Shown here one piece after another: positions 34,359-43,300 of a DNA stretch of 64,000 nt (position 1 is the stretch's first letter; each line of letters opens with the position of its first letter). Below the pieces are notes generated by a model, which saw nothing but the letters and a program-made list of their open reading frames with translations, did no database searches and was not told where the DNA came from. Source of the stretch: Mesorhizobium sp. INR15 (GTDB lineage: Bacteria; Pseudomonadota; Alphaproteobacteria; Rhizobiales; Rhizobiaceae); assembly GCF_015500075.1 (NCBI RefSeq), contig NZ_CP045496.1, forward strand, positions 2,986,001 to 3,050,000. The letters run 5' to 3'. A program made the position numbers and the translations under genes.

Positions 34359-35738
34359 ATGTCCATAGCCGCAACGATAAGTCCCGCCCATGACGGCCTG
34401 CCGGCGCCCCGTCGCCACCTGGCGGTCGGGGTGCTGCTGATGGCGCTCGTGCTCGTCGTGCTGGACGGCGCCATCGCCAATGTCGCGCTGCCATCCATCG
34501 CGGCTTCGCTCAATGCTGATCCCAGCAGTACGGTATGGGTGGTCTCGAGCTATCAGCTTGCCGTGCTTGTCGCGCTTTTGCCTTGCGGCGCATTGGGCGA
34601 GATTTACGGCGCGCGGCGTGTCTTTCTGCTCGGCGTCGCGCTGTTCACGCTGTCGTCGGCGGCCTGCGCCTTCGCCGGCAGCCTGCCTGTTCTGGTGGCC
34701 GCCCGGTTCGTCCAGGGGCTGGGCGCCGGCGCGATCATGGCTACCGGGCCGATGAACCTGCGCGTTTCGGTGCCGCAGCGGCTACTTGGAACCATTATCG
34801 GCTTCAACGCCATGACCATCGCGATTTCCGCCGCCGCCGGCCCCGGCGTTGCCGGCGCCATCCTGTCGGTCGCCAGCTGGCCGTGGCTGTTCGCCGTCAA
34901 CATTCCGCTCGGGATTATCGTTTTGCTGGCTGGCGGCCTGCTCGGCCAGATGGACGGGGTGAAGCGGCAGCTCAACATCGCGGCCCTGGGCGCCAACACT
35001 GCGATGTTCATCCTGTTCTTCTCCGGGGCCGAGCGGATCGCCAGCGCGCCGGTCAGTGGCTCGATCATGATCGGCGGCTCCGTCCTGTGTCTCGCCGCGC
35101 TGCTGTTCGTCGAACGCAAGAGCGCCGCACCCTTAGTGCCGACGGATCTTTTGGCCGAGCCTGCCTTCCGGGTCGCGGTCATCGCCTCGGTCGCCTGCTT
35201 CACCGGCCAGATGCTGAGCTACGTGGCGCTGCCCTTCTACCTGCAGCACACGTTGCAGATGTCGCCGGTGCAGGCGGGGCTCTACATGATGCCATGGCCG
35301 ATCGCGACGATCATCATCGCGCCGATCTCGGGGCGGCTGGCCGACCGTTTCAAGACGGCGTGGCTGTGCGCTGCCGGCGGTGGTCTGCTGGCGATCGGCC
35401 TCTTGATCGCCGGCCTGACCCCGCCCGACCCAAGGGCAATCGCCTTCCTCATAGGCACGGTCATCGCCGGCACCGGTTTTGGGCTGTTCCAGACACCCAA
35501 CAACCGCATCCTGCTGCTCTCCGCACCCAAGGCACGCAGCGGCGCGGCAGGCGCCATGCAAGGCACGGCACGGCTGATGGGACAAACGCTGGGCGCCATA
35601 TCAATGTCGCTTATCTTCGCAACCGTGCCGCTGGCCAACGCCCCCAATCTCGCGCTGATCCTGGCCGGCTCTTGCGCTGCGGTCTCGGCTTTCGTCAGCC
35701 TCAGCCGGGCGCGGTATGAGGCGGCGGGGAAGGGCTGA
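34359..35738 (+). CDS. MFS drug-type exporter, DHA2 (EmrB/QacA) family
   Basis: A 459-residue transporter with about 14 helices. The first helix region LVVLDGAIANVALPSIAASL is the DHA2 hallmark (LDxTIVNVALP), followed by WVVSSYQLAVLVALLPCGALGEIYGARRVFLLGVALFTLSSAACAFA (motif A) and RFVQGLGAGAIMATGPMNL (motif C-like region). It expels small molecules by proton antiport; the substrate is unknown. It is divergent from a LysR gene that likely controls it. Confidence 0.9.
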   Translation: MSIAATISPAHDGLPAPRRHLAVGVLLMALVLVVLDGAIANVALPSIAASLNADPSSTVWVVSSYQLAVLVALLPCGALGEIYGARRVFLLGVALFTLSSAACAFAGSLPVLVAARFVQGLGAGAIMATGPMNLRVSVPQRLLGTIIGFNAMTIAISAAAGPGVAGAILSVASWPWLFAVNIPLGIIVLLAGGLLGQMDGVKRQLNIAALGANTAMFILFFSGAERIASAPVSGSIMIGGSVLCLAALLFVERKSAAPLVPTDLLAEPAFRVAVIASVACFTGQMLSYVALPFYLQHTLQMSPVQAGLYMMPWPIATIIIAPISGRLADRFKTAWLCAAGGGLLAIGLLIAGLTPPDPRAIAFLIGTVIAGTGFGLFQTPNNRILLLSAPKARSGAAGAMQGTARLMGQTLGAISMSLIFATVPLANAPNLALILAGSCAAVSAFVSLSRARYEAAGKG

Positions 35739-35796
35739 TGGGATGGTGATCCGTTCTCGTTCTTCAACCTTGAATCGACGCCGTTGACGCCAGTGC

Positions 35797-35824
35797 TTGA
35801 CATATGCCGATATGGGTATATGTA
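35797..35824 (+). promoter_or_regulatory. Promoter and repeat operator of the ArsR operon; probably leaderless
   Basis: TTGACA (35797-35802) and TATGTA (35819-35824) are separated by 16 bp, which puts the start of transcription about 7 nt on, at the ATG at 35832. There is no SD. ATATG is repeated three times at an 8-bp period (35802, 35810, 35818) within the promoter, a likely binding site for the ArsR protein itself. Confidence 0.6.
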
Positions 35825-35831
35825 TGCTCCC

Positions 35832-36173
35832 ATGGCACGAGCGGCAACGACGTCGGACATCTTCAACGCGATCGCCGAGCCGCGGCGACGGGAGATCCTG
35901 GTGTTGCTGCGGGCGGGTGAGCGGCCAGTGACTGAATTGGCCCAGGATCTGGGCATGACCCAGCCGGGGGCGTCCAAGCACCTGCGGGTGCTGCGGGAGG
36001 TCGGGCTGGTGCGGGACCGCAAGGCAGGCAAGCAGCGCCTGTACGGCCTTGACGCCCGAAAATTGCGACTGGTCCACGAGTGGAGCGGCGGGTTCGAACG
36101 GTTCTGGAACGAGAGCTTCGACCGGCTGGACGCCTATGTGCAGGAATTGAAGCAGGAAAGACAGGAGGAGTGA
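35832..36173 (+). CDS. ArsR-family transcriptional repressor
   Basis: A 113-residue winged-helix protein (SDIFNAIAEPRRREILVLLR, then ELAQDLGMTQPGASKHLRVLREVGLVRDRKAGKQRLYGL). No Cys ligands are present, so it is not a metal sensor of the SmtB/ArsR type; it is the subgroup that travels with AHSA1-type genes. The start at 35832 gives the usual N-terminus; ATG at 35820 is in frame but falls in the -10 box. Its stop is 3 nt before the AHSA1-like gene. Confidence 0.9.
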   Translation: MARAATTSDIFNAIAEPRRREILVLLRAGERPVTELAQDLGMTQPGASKHLRVLREVGLVRDRKAGKQRLYGLDARKLRLVHEWSGGFERFWNESFDRLDAYVQELKQERQEE

Positions 36174-36176
36174 GCG

Positions 36177-36683
36177 ATGGTGGCGACAGGACCGGACACG
36201 CTGGCACAATCAGCGACCGCGGACCGGGAGATCGTGATTTCCCGTGTCATCAATGCTCCACGGGAGCTGGTGTTCGAGGCGTTCACGGAAGTCCGGCACC
36301 TGTCGCGATGGTGGGGACCGGAGGGGTTCACCACCACCACGCGGTCGTTCGAGTTCCATGCCGGCGGAGTATGGGACTTCGTCATGCACGGACCGGACGG
36401 GACGGACTACCAGGAGTGGATCTCCTGGACCAGGATCGCGCCGCCTGAGCGGATCGAGCTGCTGCATGGTGAGTCCCGCGATGACCCGAATGCCTTCGAG
36501 TCGGTCCTGACATTCGCGCCCGTCGGCGCGGCGACCCGGATCGAGATGCACACGGTGTTCCCCACCAAGGCGCTGCGCGACCAGGCGGTCGAGAAGTACC
36601 ACGCGATCGAGGGCGGCCAGCAGACCTTGAGCAACCTGGCGGCCTACGTCGCCGAAATCATCCAGAATGGAGTTCAGGACTGA
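36177..36683 (+). CDS. SRPBCC (AHSA1/START-like) protein
   Basis: A 168-residue hydrophobic-pocket protein. The opening REIVISRVINAPRELVFEAFTEVRHLSRWWGPEGFTTT and the middle GGVWDFVMHGPDGTDYQEW are typical of AHSA1-type proteins found behind ArsR genes. The family binds lipids or other hydrophobic ligands, and the function of bacterial members is largely unknown. GGAGGAG is the ribosome site. The stop overlaps the start of the DHFR-like gene (TGATG). Confidence 0.9.
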   Translation: MVATGPDTLAQSATADREIVISRVINAPRELVFEAFTEVRHLSRWWGPEGFTTTTRSFEFHAGGVWDFVMHGPDGTDYQEWISWTRIAPPERIELLHGESRDDPNAFESVLTFAPVGAATRIEMHTVFPTKALRDQAVEKYHAIEGGQQTLSNLAAYVAEIIQNGVQD

Positions 36684-37309
36684 TGGCCGGAAAAGTGTTT
36701 TTCAGTGTGACGATGTCACTGGACGGGTTCATCGCGCCCGAGGGGCGCATGGGCGAACCGGGCTGGACCGCGCAATGGATGGAACTGCAGCAGTGGGTAT
36801 TCCCGCAGCGGTTCTTCCGGGAGAACCTGAAGCTTAGCGAGGGCGGCGAGGAAGGGCGCGAGAATGACATCGTGCGCGAAACGTTCGAGCGCACTGGCGC
36901 CAGCGTGATGGGCAAGCGCCTGTTCGAGCTCGGCGAACAGGCGTGGCCGGAGGAAGCGCCATTCCACACGCCGGTCTTCGTCGTGACGCACGAGAAGCGT
37001 GCTCCCTGGAAGCGGGCGGGTGGGACCACATTCCACTTCGTGAATGACGGCATCGAGATCGCGCTCGGCCAAGCCCGCGAGGCCGCCGGCGATCGAGATG
37101 TTCGCATCGCGGGCGGCGGCGCAATGATCCTGGAATATGTGAATGCCGGCCTGATCGACGAGTTTTCGATCGCGCTCGCGCCCGTGCTGTTCGGCTCCGG
37201 AATCCGCCTGTTCGAGGGCGTGCACGCGGGCCGCGTGGCCCTGGATGTGGTCCGCTCGGAGCCGACGCAGCGTGTGACTCACCTGACCTACGCGGTCCGG
37301 AAGCGGTAG
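36683..37309 (+). CDS. Dihydrofolate reductase-like (RibD C-terminal type) protein
   Basis: A 208-residue NADPH-binding reductase fold (VFFSVTMSLDGFIAPEGRMG at the start; VMGKRLFELGE and DRDVRIAGGGAMILEYVNAGLIDEFSIALAPVLFGSG later). Proteins of this group resemble the reductase half of RibD and are not true folate reductases. It is the last gene of a compact ArsR-AHSA1-DHFR operon seen in many actinobacteria and rhizobia. The substrate is unknown. Confidence 0.88.
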   Translation: MAGKVFFSVTMSLDGFIAPEGRMGEPGWTAQWMELQQWVFPQRFFRENLKLSEGGEEGRENDIVRETFERTGASVMGKRLFELGEQAWPEEAPFHTPVFVVTHEKRAPWKRAGGTTFHFVNDGIEIALGQAREAAGDRDVRIAGGGAMILEYVNAGLIDEFSIALAPVLFGSGIRLFEGVHAGRVALDVVRSEPTQRVTHLTYAVRKR

Positions 37310-37386
37310 CAACGCCGCCCCGAGGGGCTGAGGGCATTCGGACCTGCGCGCCGAGCACCCGATAGGGCTTGATCGTCAACGCCGGG

Positions 37387-38352
37387 CTATTTGCTCGGCG
37401 TCAGGGGCAAGTTCGGTGTCAATTGATGTTCGCCGCGCCAGATCCGGTCGACCACGTCGAAGGCCAGCAAGACATTTGGATCGGATCGGCGCGCGAGCAG
37501 GCAGGCAAGACTCAGACTTGTCTCCAGCTTGACCTTTTCGGCGATAACCAGGCCGTTCGCCTGGCGTTCGTTGAGCGCGATGGATTCCCGGCAAAGGCTT
37601 AGTCCAAGCCCGGTACGAACCATCGCCAGCATCGAGGATTCCTGATCCACGAGTGCGACGACATTTTGCTTGAGGCCACCCAATTGCCTTGCGAGCAGCC
37701 GATTGTGGACCGACGCCGGCGGCGTGCCGATCCACGGAAGCTCGGCGAGCTCCTTCCAGTCCCGCCCTGCCACCATGCTGGCGAAGGCAGGCGGCGCCAC
37801 GACGCGATAGGTCAGGCGCGACAATTGCCTGAAAAAGAATTGGGCGTCGGATCCGGAATCGAGGGAATTGGTGCTGGTGCCGAAATCATCGAGGTCGCCG
37901 AGAAAAAAGCCGACATCCAGTTCATTGCGCTTCAATCTGACGGCAACTTCGCCGCTCATGCCTTGTCGAAGCTCCGTGTCCATACCTGGACCACTTTCGG
38001 CAAGGGCCTGGAGAAACGCGCCCAAGCGGGTGAATTCAGGGTCGATGATCGTGCCGATCCTGAGTTTGCCGCGCAGCTGCGCATTGAGATGTCTGGCGGT
38101 TTGCCTGAACTCGGCAGCCAGCGCCAGCACCTGCTGGCCCTTGGCGGCGAGCAGCGCGCCGTCACGGGTCACTTCAAGCCCGCTCGCCGTCCGCTGGAAC
38201 AATGTCACGCCGAGGTCCAGCGAAAGGCGCTTGAGCTGAAGGCTGATGGCGGGCTGGGTGAGATGCAGCAACTCGGCCGCCCGCGTGACGTTGCCTTCCT
38301 GCGCCACGGCGACGAAAGCTCTCAGCACCCTCAGATCGAGGTGATCCGCCAT
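37387..38352 (-). CDS. LysR-family regulator of GMC/CoA-transferase genes
   Basis: A 321-residue LTTR: HTH LDLRVLRAFVAVAQEGNVTRAAELLHLTQPAISLQLKRLSLDLGVTLFQRTASGLEVTRDG, then the effector domain (LRIGTIIDPEFTRLGAFLQ). The start at 38352 is preferred because the family begins MxxxDLRVLRAF and a dyad lies just upstream. It is divergent from the GMC oxidoreductase gene, 182 bp away, and probably regulates it together with the CoA-transferase gene. Confidence 0.9.
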   Translation of the reverse strand: MADHLDLRVLRAFVAVAQEGNVTRAAELLHLTQPAISLQLKRLSLDLGVTLFQRTASGLEVTRDGALLAAKGQQVLALAAEFRQTARHLNAQLRGKLRIGTIIDPEFTRLGAFLQALAESGPGMDTELRQGMSGEVAVRLKRNELDVGFFLGDLDDFGTSTNSLDSGSDAQFFFRQLSRLTYRVVAPPAFASMVAGRDWKELAELPWIGTPPASVHNRLLARQLGGLKQNVVALVDQESSMLAMVRTGLGLSLCRESIALNERQANGLVIAEKVKLETSLSLACLLARRSDPNVLLAFDVVDRIWRGEHQLTPNLPLTPSK

Positions 38353-38365
38353 ATAAATTTTCCTT

Positions 38366-38385
38366 ATAATGCTTTCTCGCATTTA
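38366..38385. promoter_or_regulatory. Candidate LysR binding dyad
   Basis: AATGC (38368-38372) and GCATT (38379-38383) are inverted around 6 bp, embedded in an AT-rich stretch 14 bp upstream of the LysR start. Size and symmetry fit the T-N11-A type site, where an LTTR represses itself and activates the divergent gene. Confidence 0.5.
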
Positions 38386-38534
38386 TCATTGGATTCAGCG
38401 CAGGAATAGCCGTTATGTCGGCCTCGGAGGATTTCCATGTTTGTAGGGGCTGATCGGAATTATAATGAATGGCGGGGTTTTGGCCTCGTCGGTCGCGCCC
38501 GTCCGCTCATTGCTGGCAGCGGGAGACGCAAGCC

Positions 38535-40232
38535 ATGAAAGCACGGAACATCCGTCCGGATACCGATATTTTCGACTATATCATCGTCGGCGCCGGCTCG
38601 GCCGGCTGCCTGCTTGCCAACCGCCTGAGCAAAAATCCCGCCAGACGGGTTCTGTTGATCGAGGCTGGCCGCAAGGACAATTACCCGTGGATCCACATAC
38701 CCGTGGGTTACCTCTACTGCATAGGCAACCCGCGTACCGACTGGCTTTACAAAACCGAGGCCGAGGCGGGCCTCAATGGCCGTTCGCTGCGCTATCCCCG
38801 AGGCAAGACGCTCGGCGGCTGCTCGTCGATCAATGGGATGATCTATATGCGCGGCCAGTCGCGCGACTACGATCATTGGGCGGCGGTCACGGGCGATGGC
38901 GAATGGTCATGGGAAAACGCGCTGCCGGACTTCAAGGCGCATGAGGATCACCATCGCCTCGACAACGGCGCCGATCCAGTCACCGGCGACAACAGCCGGT
39001 TCTCGGACATGCATGGCCATGGCGGCGAATGGCGTATCGAAAAGCAGCGCCTCAAATGGGACATCCTGGAATCATTCACCGATGCCGCTGTTCAGGCGGG
39101 CATTCCGCGCTCTCCGGACTTCAGCAGCAGCGACAACGAAGGCGTTGGCTATTTCGAGGTCAATCAGAAGTCCGGCTGGCGCTGGAACACCTCGAAAGCC
39201 TTCCTGCGGCCGATCCGCCATCGCCGCAATCTGGTAGTCTGGACCGAAGCCGAGGTTGACAAGCTCCACATCGAAACCGCGCCGGATGGGCGCAAGCGGT
39301 GCACCGGGCTGTCTCTTCACAGACGTAACCAACCGGTGTCGGTCGAGGCCCGCAGCGAGGTCATCCTGGCGGCAGGAGCCATAGGTTCGCCGCAGCTGTT
39401 GCAGCTCTCGGGCATCGGCCCGGCGGCGCTTCTGAAGCGTGCCGGCATCGATGTCGAACTCGATCTCCCCGGCGTTGGAGAAAATCTGCAGGACCACCTG
39501 CAAATCCGCACTGTCTTCAAGGTCACCAACGCCAAGACGCTCAACACGCTCGCCAACAGTCTTGTCGGCAAGGCCATGATCGGGCTGGAATATGCCTTGA
39601 AGCGCAGCGGCCCGATGAGCATGTCGCCATCACAGCTCGGCGCGTTCACCCGCTCTGATCCTGGCCAGACGCATCCCAATCTCGAATATCACGTTCAGCC
39701 GCTCAGCCTCGATGCTTTCGGCGAACCGCTGCATTCTGTCCCGGCCTTTACCGCCAGCGTGTGCAACCTCAATCCGACCAGCCGCGGCAATGTGCGGGTT
39801 CGTTCCGGACGGCGCGGCGAGGTGCCTGCCATAGCGCCCAACTATCTGAGCACCGAGGAGGACCGCAAGATCGCCGCCGACAGCATCCGGCAGGTCAGGT
39901 CGGTCGTCGCCCAGCCGGCCCTTGCCAGATACAATCCCGTCGAATGGAAGCCCGGCATCGAATTCCAGAGTGACGAGGATCTGGCCAAACTCGCGGGCGA
40001 CATCGCAAACACGATTTTCCATCCCGTGGGAACCGCCAGGATGGGCGGAAAAGACGACGTGATGGCTGTCCTCGACAGCCGGCTGCGCGTGCGCGGCATC
40101 GATGGTCTGCGTGTCGCCGACGCCAGTGTGATGCCGACGATCACCAGCGGCAACACCAGTGCTCCAACCATGATGATCGCCGAAAAGGCGGCGCGCTGGA
40201 TCATCGCCGACGCGCGGCAAGGCGGACACTGA
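38535..40232 (+). CDS. GMC-family FAD oxidoreductase
   Basis: A 565-residue flavoenzyme with FAD motif FDYIIVGAGSAGCLLANRLS, GMC signature 1 YPRGKTLGGCSSINGMIYMRG, signature 2 GAIGSPQLLQLSGIGPA and the C-terminal FHPVGTARMGG...TSGNTSAPTMMIAEK. It likely oxidises a primary or secondary alcohol. Only 25 nt separate it from the CoA-transferase gene, so the two may work on the same compound: oxidation, then CoA activation. GGGAG is the distant ribosome site before ATG 38535. Confidence 0.9.
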   Translation: MKARNIRPDTDIFDYIIVGAGSAGCLLANRLSKNPARRVLLIEAGRKDNYPWIHIPVGYLYCIGNPRTDWLYKTEAEAGLNGRSLRYPRGKTLGGCSSINGMIYMRGQSRDYDHWAAVTGDGEWSWENALPDFKAHEDHHRLDNGADPVTGDNSRFSDMHGHGGEWRIEKQRLKWDILESFTDAAVQAGIPRSPDFSSSDNEGVGYFEVNQKSGWRWNTSKAFLRPIRHRRNLVVWTEAEVDKLHIETAPDGRKRCTGLSLHRRNQPVSVEARSEVILAAGAIGSPQLLQLSGIGPAALLKRAGIDVELDLPGVGENLQDHLQIRTVFKVTNAKTLNTLANSLVGKAMIGLEYALKRSGPMSMSPSQLGAFTRSDPGQTHPNLEYHVQPLSLDAFGEPLHSVPAFTASVCNLNPTSRGNVRVRSGRRGEVPAIAPNYLSTEEDRKIAADSIRQVRSVVAQPALARYNPVEWKPGIEFQSDEDLAKLAGDIANTIFHPVGTARMGGKDDVMAVLDSRLRVRGIDGLRVADASVMPTITSGNTSAPTMMIAEKAARWIIADARQGGH

Positions 40233-40257
40233 AGAAAGCGCGGGGAGGATCACCCAC

Positions 40258-42771
40258 ATGACATCGATCTCGCGCTCAGTGTTGCCGCTGTCGGGCATCA
40301 GGGTCCTCGACTTCGGCCAGTATATCGCCGGCCCCGCGGTGGCGATGATCCTTGGCGATCTCGGCGCGACCGTCGTGCATGTCGATCCACCCTCGGGCCC
40401 GCTCTGGGACAATCCCGCCAATGCGGTCCTCAACCGCAACAAAATGATCGTCACCATCGATCTGAAAACCGCCTTGGGCCTGGAACAGGCCAGGGCGCTT
40501 GTCGCGGAGGCGGACATCGTCATCGAGAATTTCAGGCCCGGTGTCCTGGCCCGGCTCGGCATGGACTTCGCGGCGCTGCGAAAAGCCCGCCCGGAACTGG
40601 TCACGCTGTCGATCCCCGGTTTTGCCTCGAACGATCAGCTGCGCCGCGACTGGCGGGCCTTCGAGACTGTCATCGCCGCCTCGTCCGGCGTCTTCACCGA
40701 CATGGGTTTGAACCGGGTGCTCATGGGGATCAATCCATCCTTCTCGCCGCTGCCGCTGGCCTCCGCCTATGGCACCATGCTTGCGGCTTCCGCCGCCGTT
40801 CTGGCTCTTCAAAGCCGCCAGCGCACCGGCCACGGAGACCATATCGAGGTGCCGCTCGCCTGCGCGGTGATGGAGGGCCTGTCCTACAATTCCATAGAGA
40901 TCGAAGACTATCCGCTTCGCTACCAGACGCAGCGCGAGCGTGAAATCGAGCGGCGCCGTCGCGAAGGCCTGCCGATGGACATGTCCTACGGTGATTTGCA
41001 GGAGTTCCTCGATCCTTTCTATCGCAGCTACATGTGCCGCGACGGCCGCATGTTTTATGTCGTCTGCCCTAGCCACAAGAACCACGCCAAACGCTGCCTG
41101 CGGACCCTCGGCCTTTACGATGAACTCGTGGGTGAGGGACTACGCGAGGAAGACGACACCTATCTTCCCGTCTCCGAATGGTCGTCGGACGTGTCGCTTG
41201 GCGTCTATCCGCTGCCGAAATTCTGGGCGGACAAGATCGCCGCGCGGATGAAGGCGGTTTTCTTGACACGCCCGGCAGCGGAATGGGAACGGATCTTCGG
41301 TGAAGGACTGTTTCCGGGAGCGCCGCAGCGCTGGCTGCGGGAATGGATCGCCGACGATCATGCCAAGGCCGCCGGCTTGATGATCGAGGTCGAGGATCCC
41401 GTGCTGGGCCGTATGATCCAGCCGGGGCCGATGGTGTGGCTGCAGGAAAGTGGCGAGGCCATGTTGAGCCCAACGCCGCGCTGTTGGGGAACCGTCGACG
41501 AGGCACTGGCGAGGCTGGCGGACGTGACAGGTCCGCTTTTGCCTGCTCCGGCCACGGATGCATCCGCCGGCTGGCTGGACGGAATCAGGGTTCTCGATCT
41601 CTGCAACGTCATTGCCGGCCCGCACTCGGCCGCTTACCTGGCGCGATTCGGCGCGGAGGTGATCAAGGTCGATCCGGCAAAGCCGTTCTACGATTGCTGG
41701 AATACCGTGATTTTCGGCATGTCCCATATGCGCGGCAAGAAATCCGCGCTGCTGGACATTGGCAGCGCCGACGGGCGCGAGGCATTCGAGAGACTGGTGA
41801 AGTCGGTTGACGTCGTTGTCTGGAATGCCACCGACCGCCAGGTCGATGTCATGGGGCTCGATCTCGAGAGCATAAAGGCTCTCAATCCTCAGGCAATCTT
41901 CTGCCAACTCGATTGCTTCAGCGGCGTCCGCGCCGGGCCTCGCACGAACTATCTCGGCTATGACGATCTGGTCCAGGCGGCGACCGGCATCATGCTGCGG
42001 TTTGGCGGATCGATGCGGACGCCGGAAGAACACGCCCATGTCGGCACCATCGATGTCATGTGCGGCTTTGGCGCGGCTCTCGGCGTGGCCACCGCGCTTT
42101 ACCAGAAATCGACGACCGGCATTGTCGGGAGGCCACGCACGTCGCTGTCGGCGCTGACCGGCCTGGCGCAGATTCCGTTCTGCTACGACTATGCGGGCCG
42201 TCAACCGTTTGACGAGCCGGCGGGCCGCGAGACAAAAGGCTTCGATGCGTTGTCCAGACTTTACGAAACGGCAGCCGGCGGTTCGATCCTGCTCTGTGCT
42301 GGCGAAGCCGACCTGCCACGGTTCGAGAGGGTCAGCGGCCTGAGCGGACTGGCTTCGATACCAAAGCCTGACCGGAAAACCCATCTGACCAGGGCGTTCA
42401 TGACGGAATCAGCGGAGACCTGGCAGCAGCGCCTGGTCGACGCCGACATCGGTGCTTCGCTCTGCGACAACATCGAGACGATCCGAAGCCGCGGTGCGAG
42501 AATGGCGGATGGGAAGCCCGGTATCGAATGTGGCAGCTATTCTTTCTCGATCTTCCCGGACCATCCAAGCGGCCACGTGGTGACCCAGTTGGATCCTTTC
42601 GCTGTCCGGCCCAGCCGGGGAAAGGTCCGCGCTCTCGCCCCGGCCGAGAAATACGGCGCGTCGACCCGCGCCGTCCTCGCCTCAGTCGGCTATGATGACG
42701 CTGAAATCGACAGGATGCTGGACTCGGGTGCCGCCAGTGCTTCCTGGAGTGCCGCCTATTTGCCAGATTAG
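40258..42771 (+). CDS. Double-length CaiB/BaiF (class III) CoA-transferase
   Basis: An 837-residue protein made of two CaiB-type units. Unit 1 begins LSGIRVLDFGQYIAGPAVAMILGDLGATVVHVDPP; unit 2 begins near residue 435 with LDGIRVLDLCNVIAGPHSAAYLARFGAEVIKVDPA. Single-unit members have about 400 residues and work as interlocked dimers, so this chain may fold as a covalent dimer with two unlike sites. CoA-transfer to carboxylic acids is the known reaction of the family. GGGGAGG precedes the start. It follows the GMC gene in a likely operon under LysR control. Confidence 0.88.
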   Translation: MTSISRSVLPLSGIRVLDFGQYIAGPAVAMILGDLGATVVHVDPPSGPLWDNPANAVLNRNKMIVTIDLKTALGLEQARALVAEADIVIENFRPGVLARLGMDFAALRKARPELVTLSIPGFASNDQLRRDWRAFETVIAASSGVFTDMGLNRVLMGINPSFSPLPLASAYGTMLAASAAVLALQSRQRTGHGDHIEVPLACAVMEGLSYNSIEIEDYPLRYQTQREREIERRRREGLPMDMSYGDLQEFLDPFYRSYMCRDGRMFYVVCPSHKNHAKRCLRTLGLYDELVGEGLREEDDTYLPVSEWSSDVSLGVYPLPKFWADKIAARMKAVFLTRPAAEWERIFGEGLFPGAPQRWLREWIADDHAKAAGLMIEVEDPVLGRMIQPGPMVWLQESGEAMLSPTPRCWGTVDEALARLADVTGPLLPAPATDASAGWLDGIRVLDLCNVIAGPHSAAYLARFGAEVIKVDPAKPFYDCWNTVIFGMSHMRGKKSALLDIGSADGREAFERLVKSVDVVVWNATDRQVDVMGLDLESIKALNPQAIFCQLDCFSGVRAGPRTNYLGYDDLVQAATGIMLRFGGSMRTPEEHAHVGTIDVMCGFGAALGVATALYQKSTTGIVGRPRTSLSALTGLAQIPFCYDYAGRQPFDEPAGRETKGFDALSRLYETAAGGSILLCAGEADLPRFERVSGLSGLASIPKPDRKTHLTRAFMTESAETWQQRLVDADIGASLCDNIETIRSRGARMADGKPGIECGSYSFSIFPDHPSGHVVTQLDPFAVRPSRGKVRALAPAEKYGASTRAVLASVGYDDAEIDRMLDSGAASASWSAAYLPD

Positions 42772-42924
42772 GCTTCGCTAACAGCGATCAAACGCAGCCT
42801 GAAAGTCATAACCGGCGAACGGCTGAAGGTGGTGCAATCTCCGCCATCAGCTTCGTCGGTCCCAACTCAAGTTGGCAAACCGCTCGGACCAGTCGAGCAA
42901 AGGGGGGACCGGCTGCGCGGGGTT

Positions 42925-43158
42925 CTACTGCTCCGAGAAACTCACGCTGACGCCGCGCTTGCGAAAATAGGCCTGCATGAATTTGCGGCCCTGGCGGTTG
43001 TTCTGCGCAAGCTTGGTCGGGTCGAACACCGCCTCCTTCATGCCCTCTCGCGCCAGCGCCGCCTTCAACGCCGCGATATGAGCGTCGATGTCGGCATTGT
43101 CCGCCTGAAGCGAGGCATAGATGCTTTCGGTCGCCGCGGCCACGGTCAGTTCGCTCAC
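42925..43158 (-). CDS. Hypothetical 77-residue helical protein
   Basis: A short cytosolic protein: an N-terminal helix (SELTVAAATESIYASLQADN), a second helix (IDAHIAALKAALAREGMKEA), then a basic tail (LAQNNRQGRKFMQAYFRKRG). The start is GTG at 43158 with AAGGAC upstream. It resembles small conserved proteins of rhizobia; no function known. It lies alone between the CoA-transferase and methyltransferase genes. Confidence 0.6.
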   Translation of the reverse strand: MSELTVAAATESIYASLQADNADIDAHIAALKAALAREGMKEAVFDPTKLAQNNRQGRKFMQAYFRKRGVSVSFSEQ

Positions 43159-43300
43159 AGGTGTCGTCCTTTTGTTGATTGGGCGGCGGCTTAGCACAGA
43201 TTCGCGGCTTCGCAATACCGAGGAGGCGGTCAGTCCATGGTGCCCCGGTTTTGGTGCCCGTCGGAGCGGCTTAGGACCTTGCGTCCGAAACCAGCCGCGA

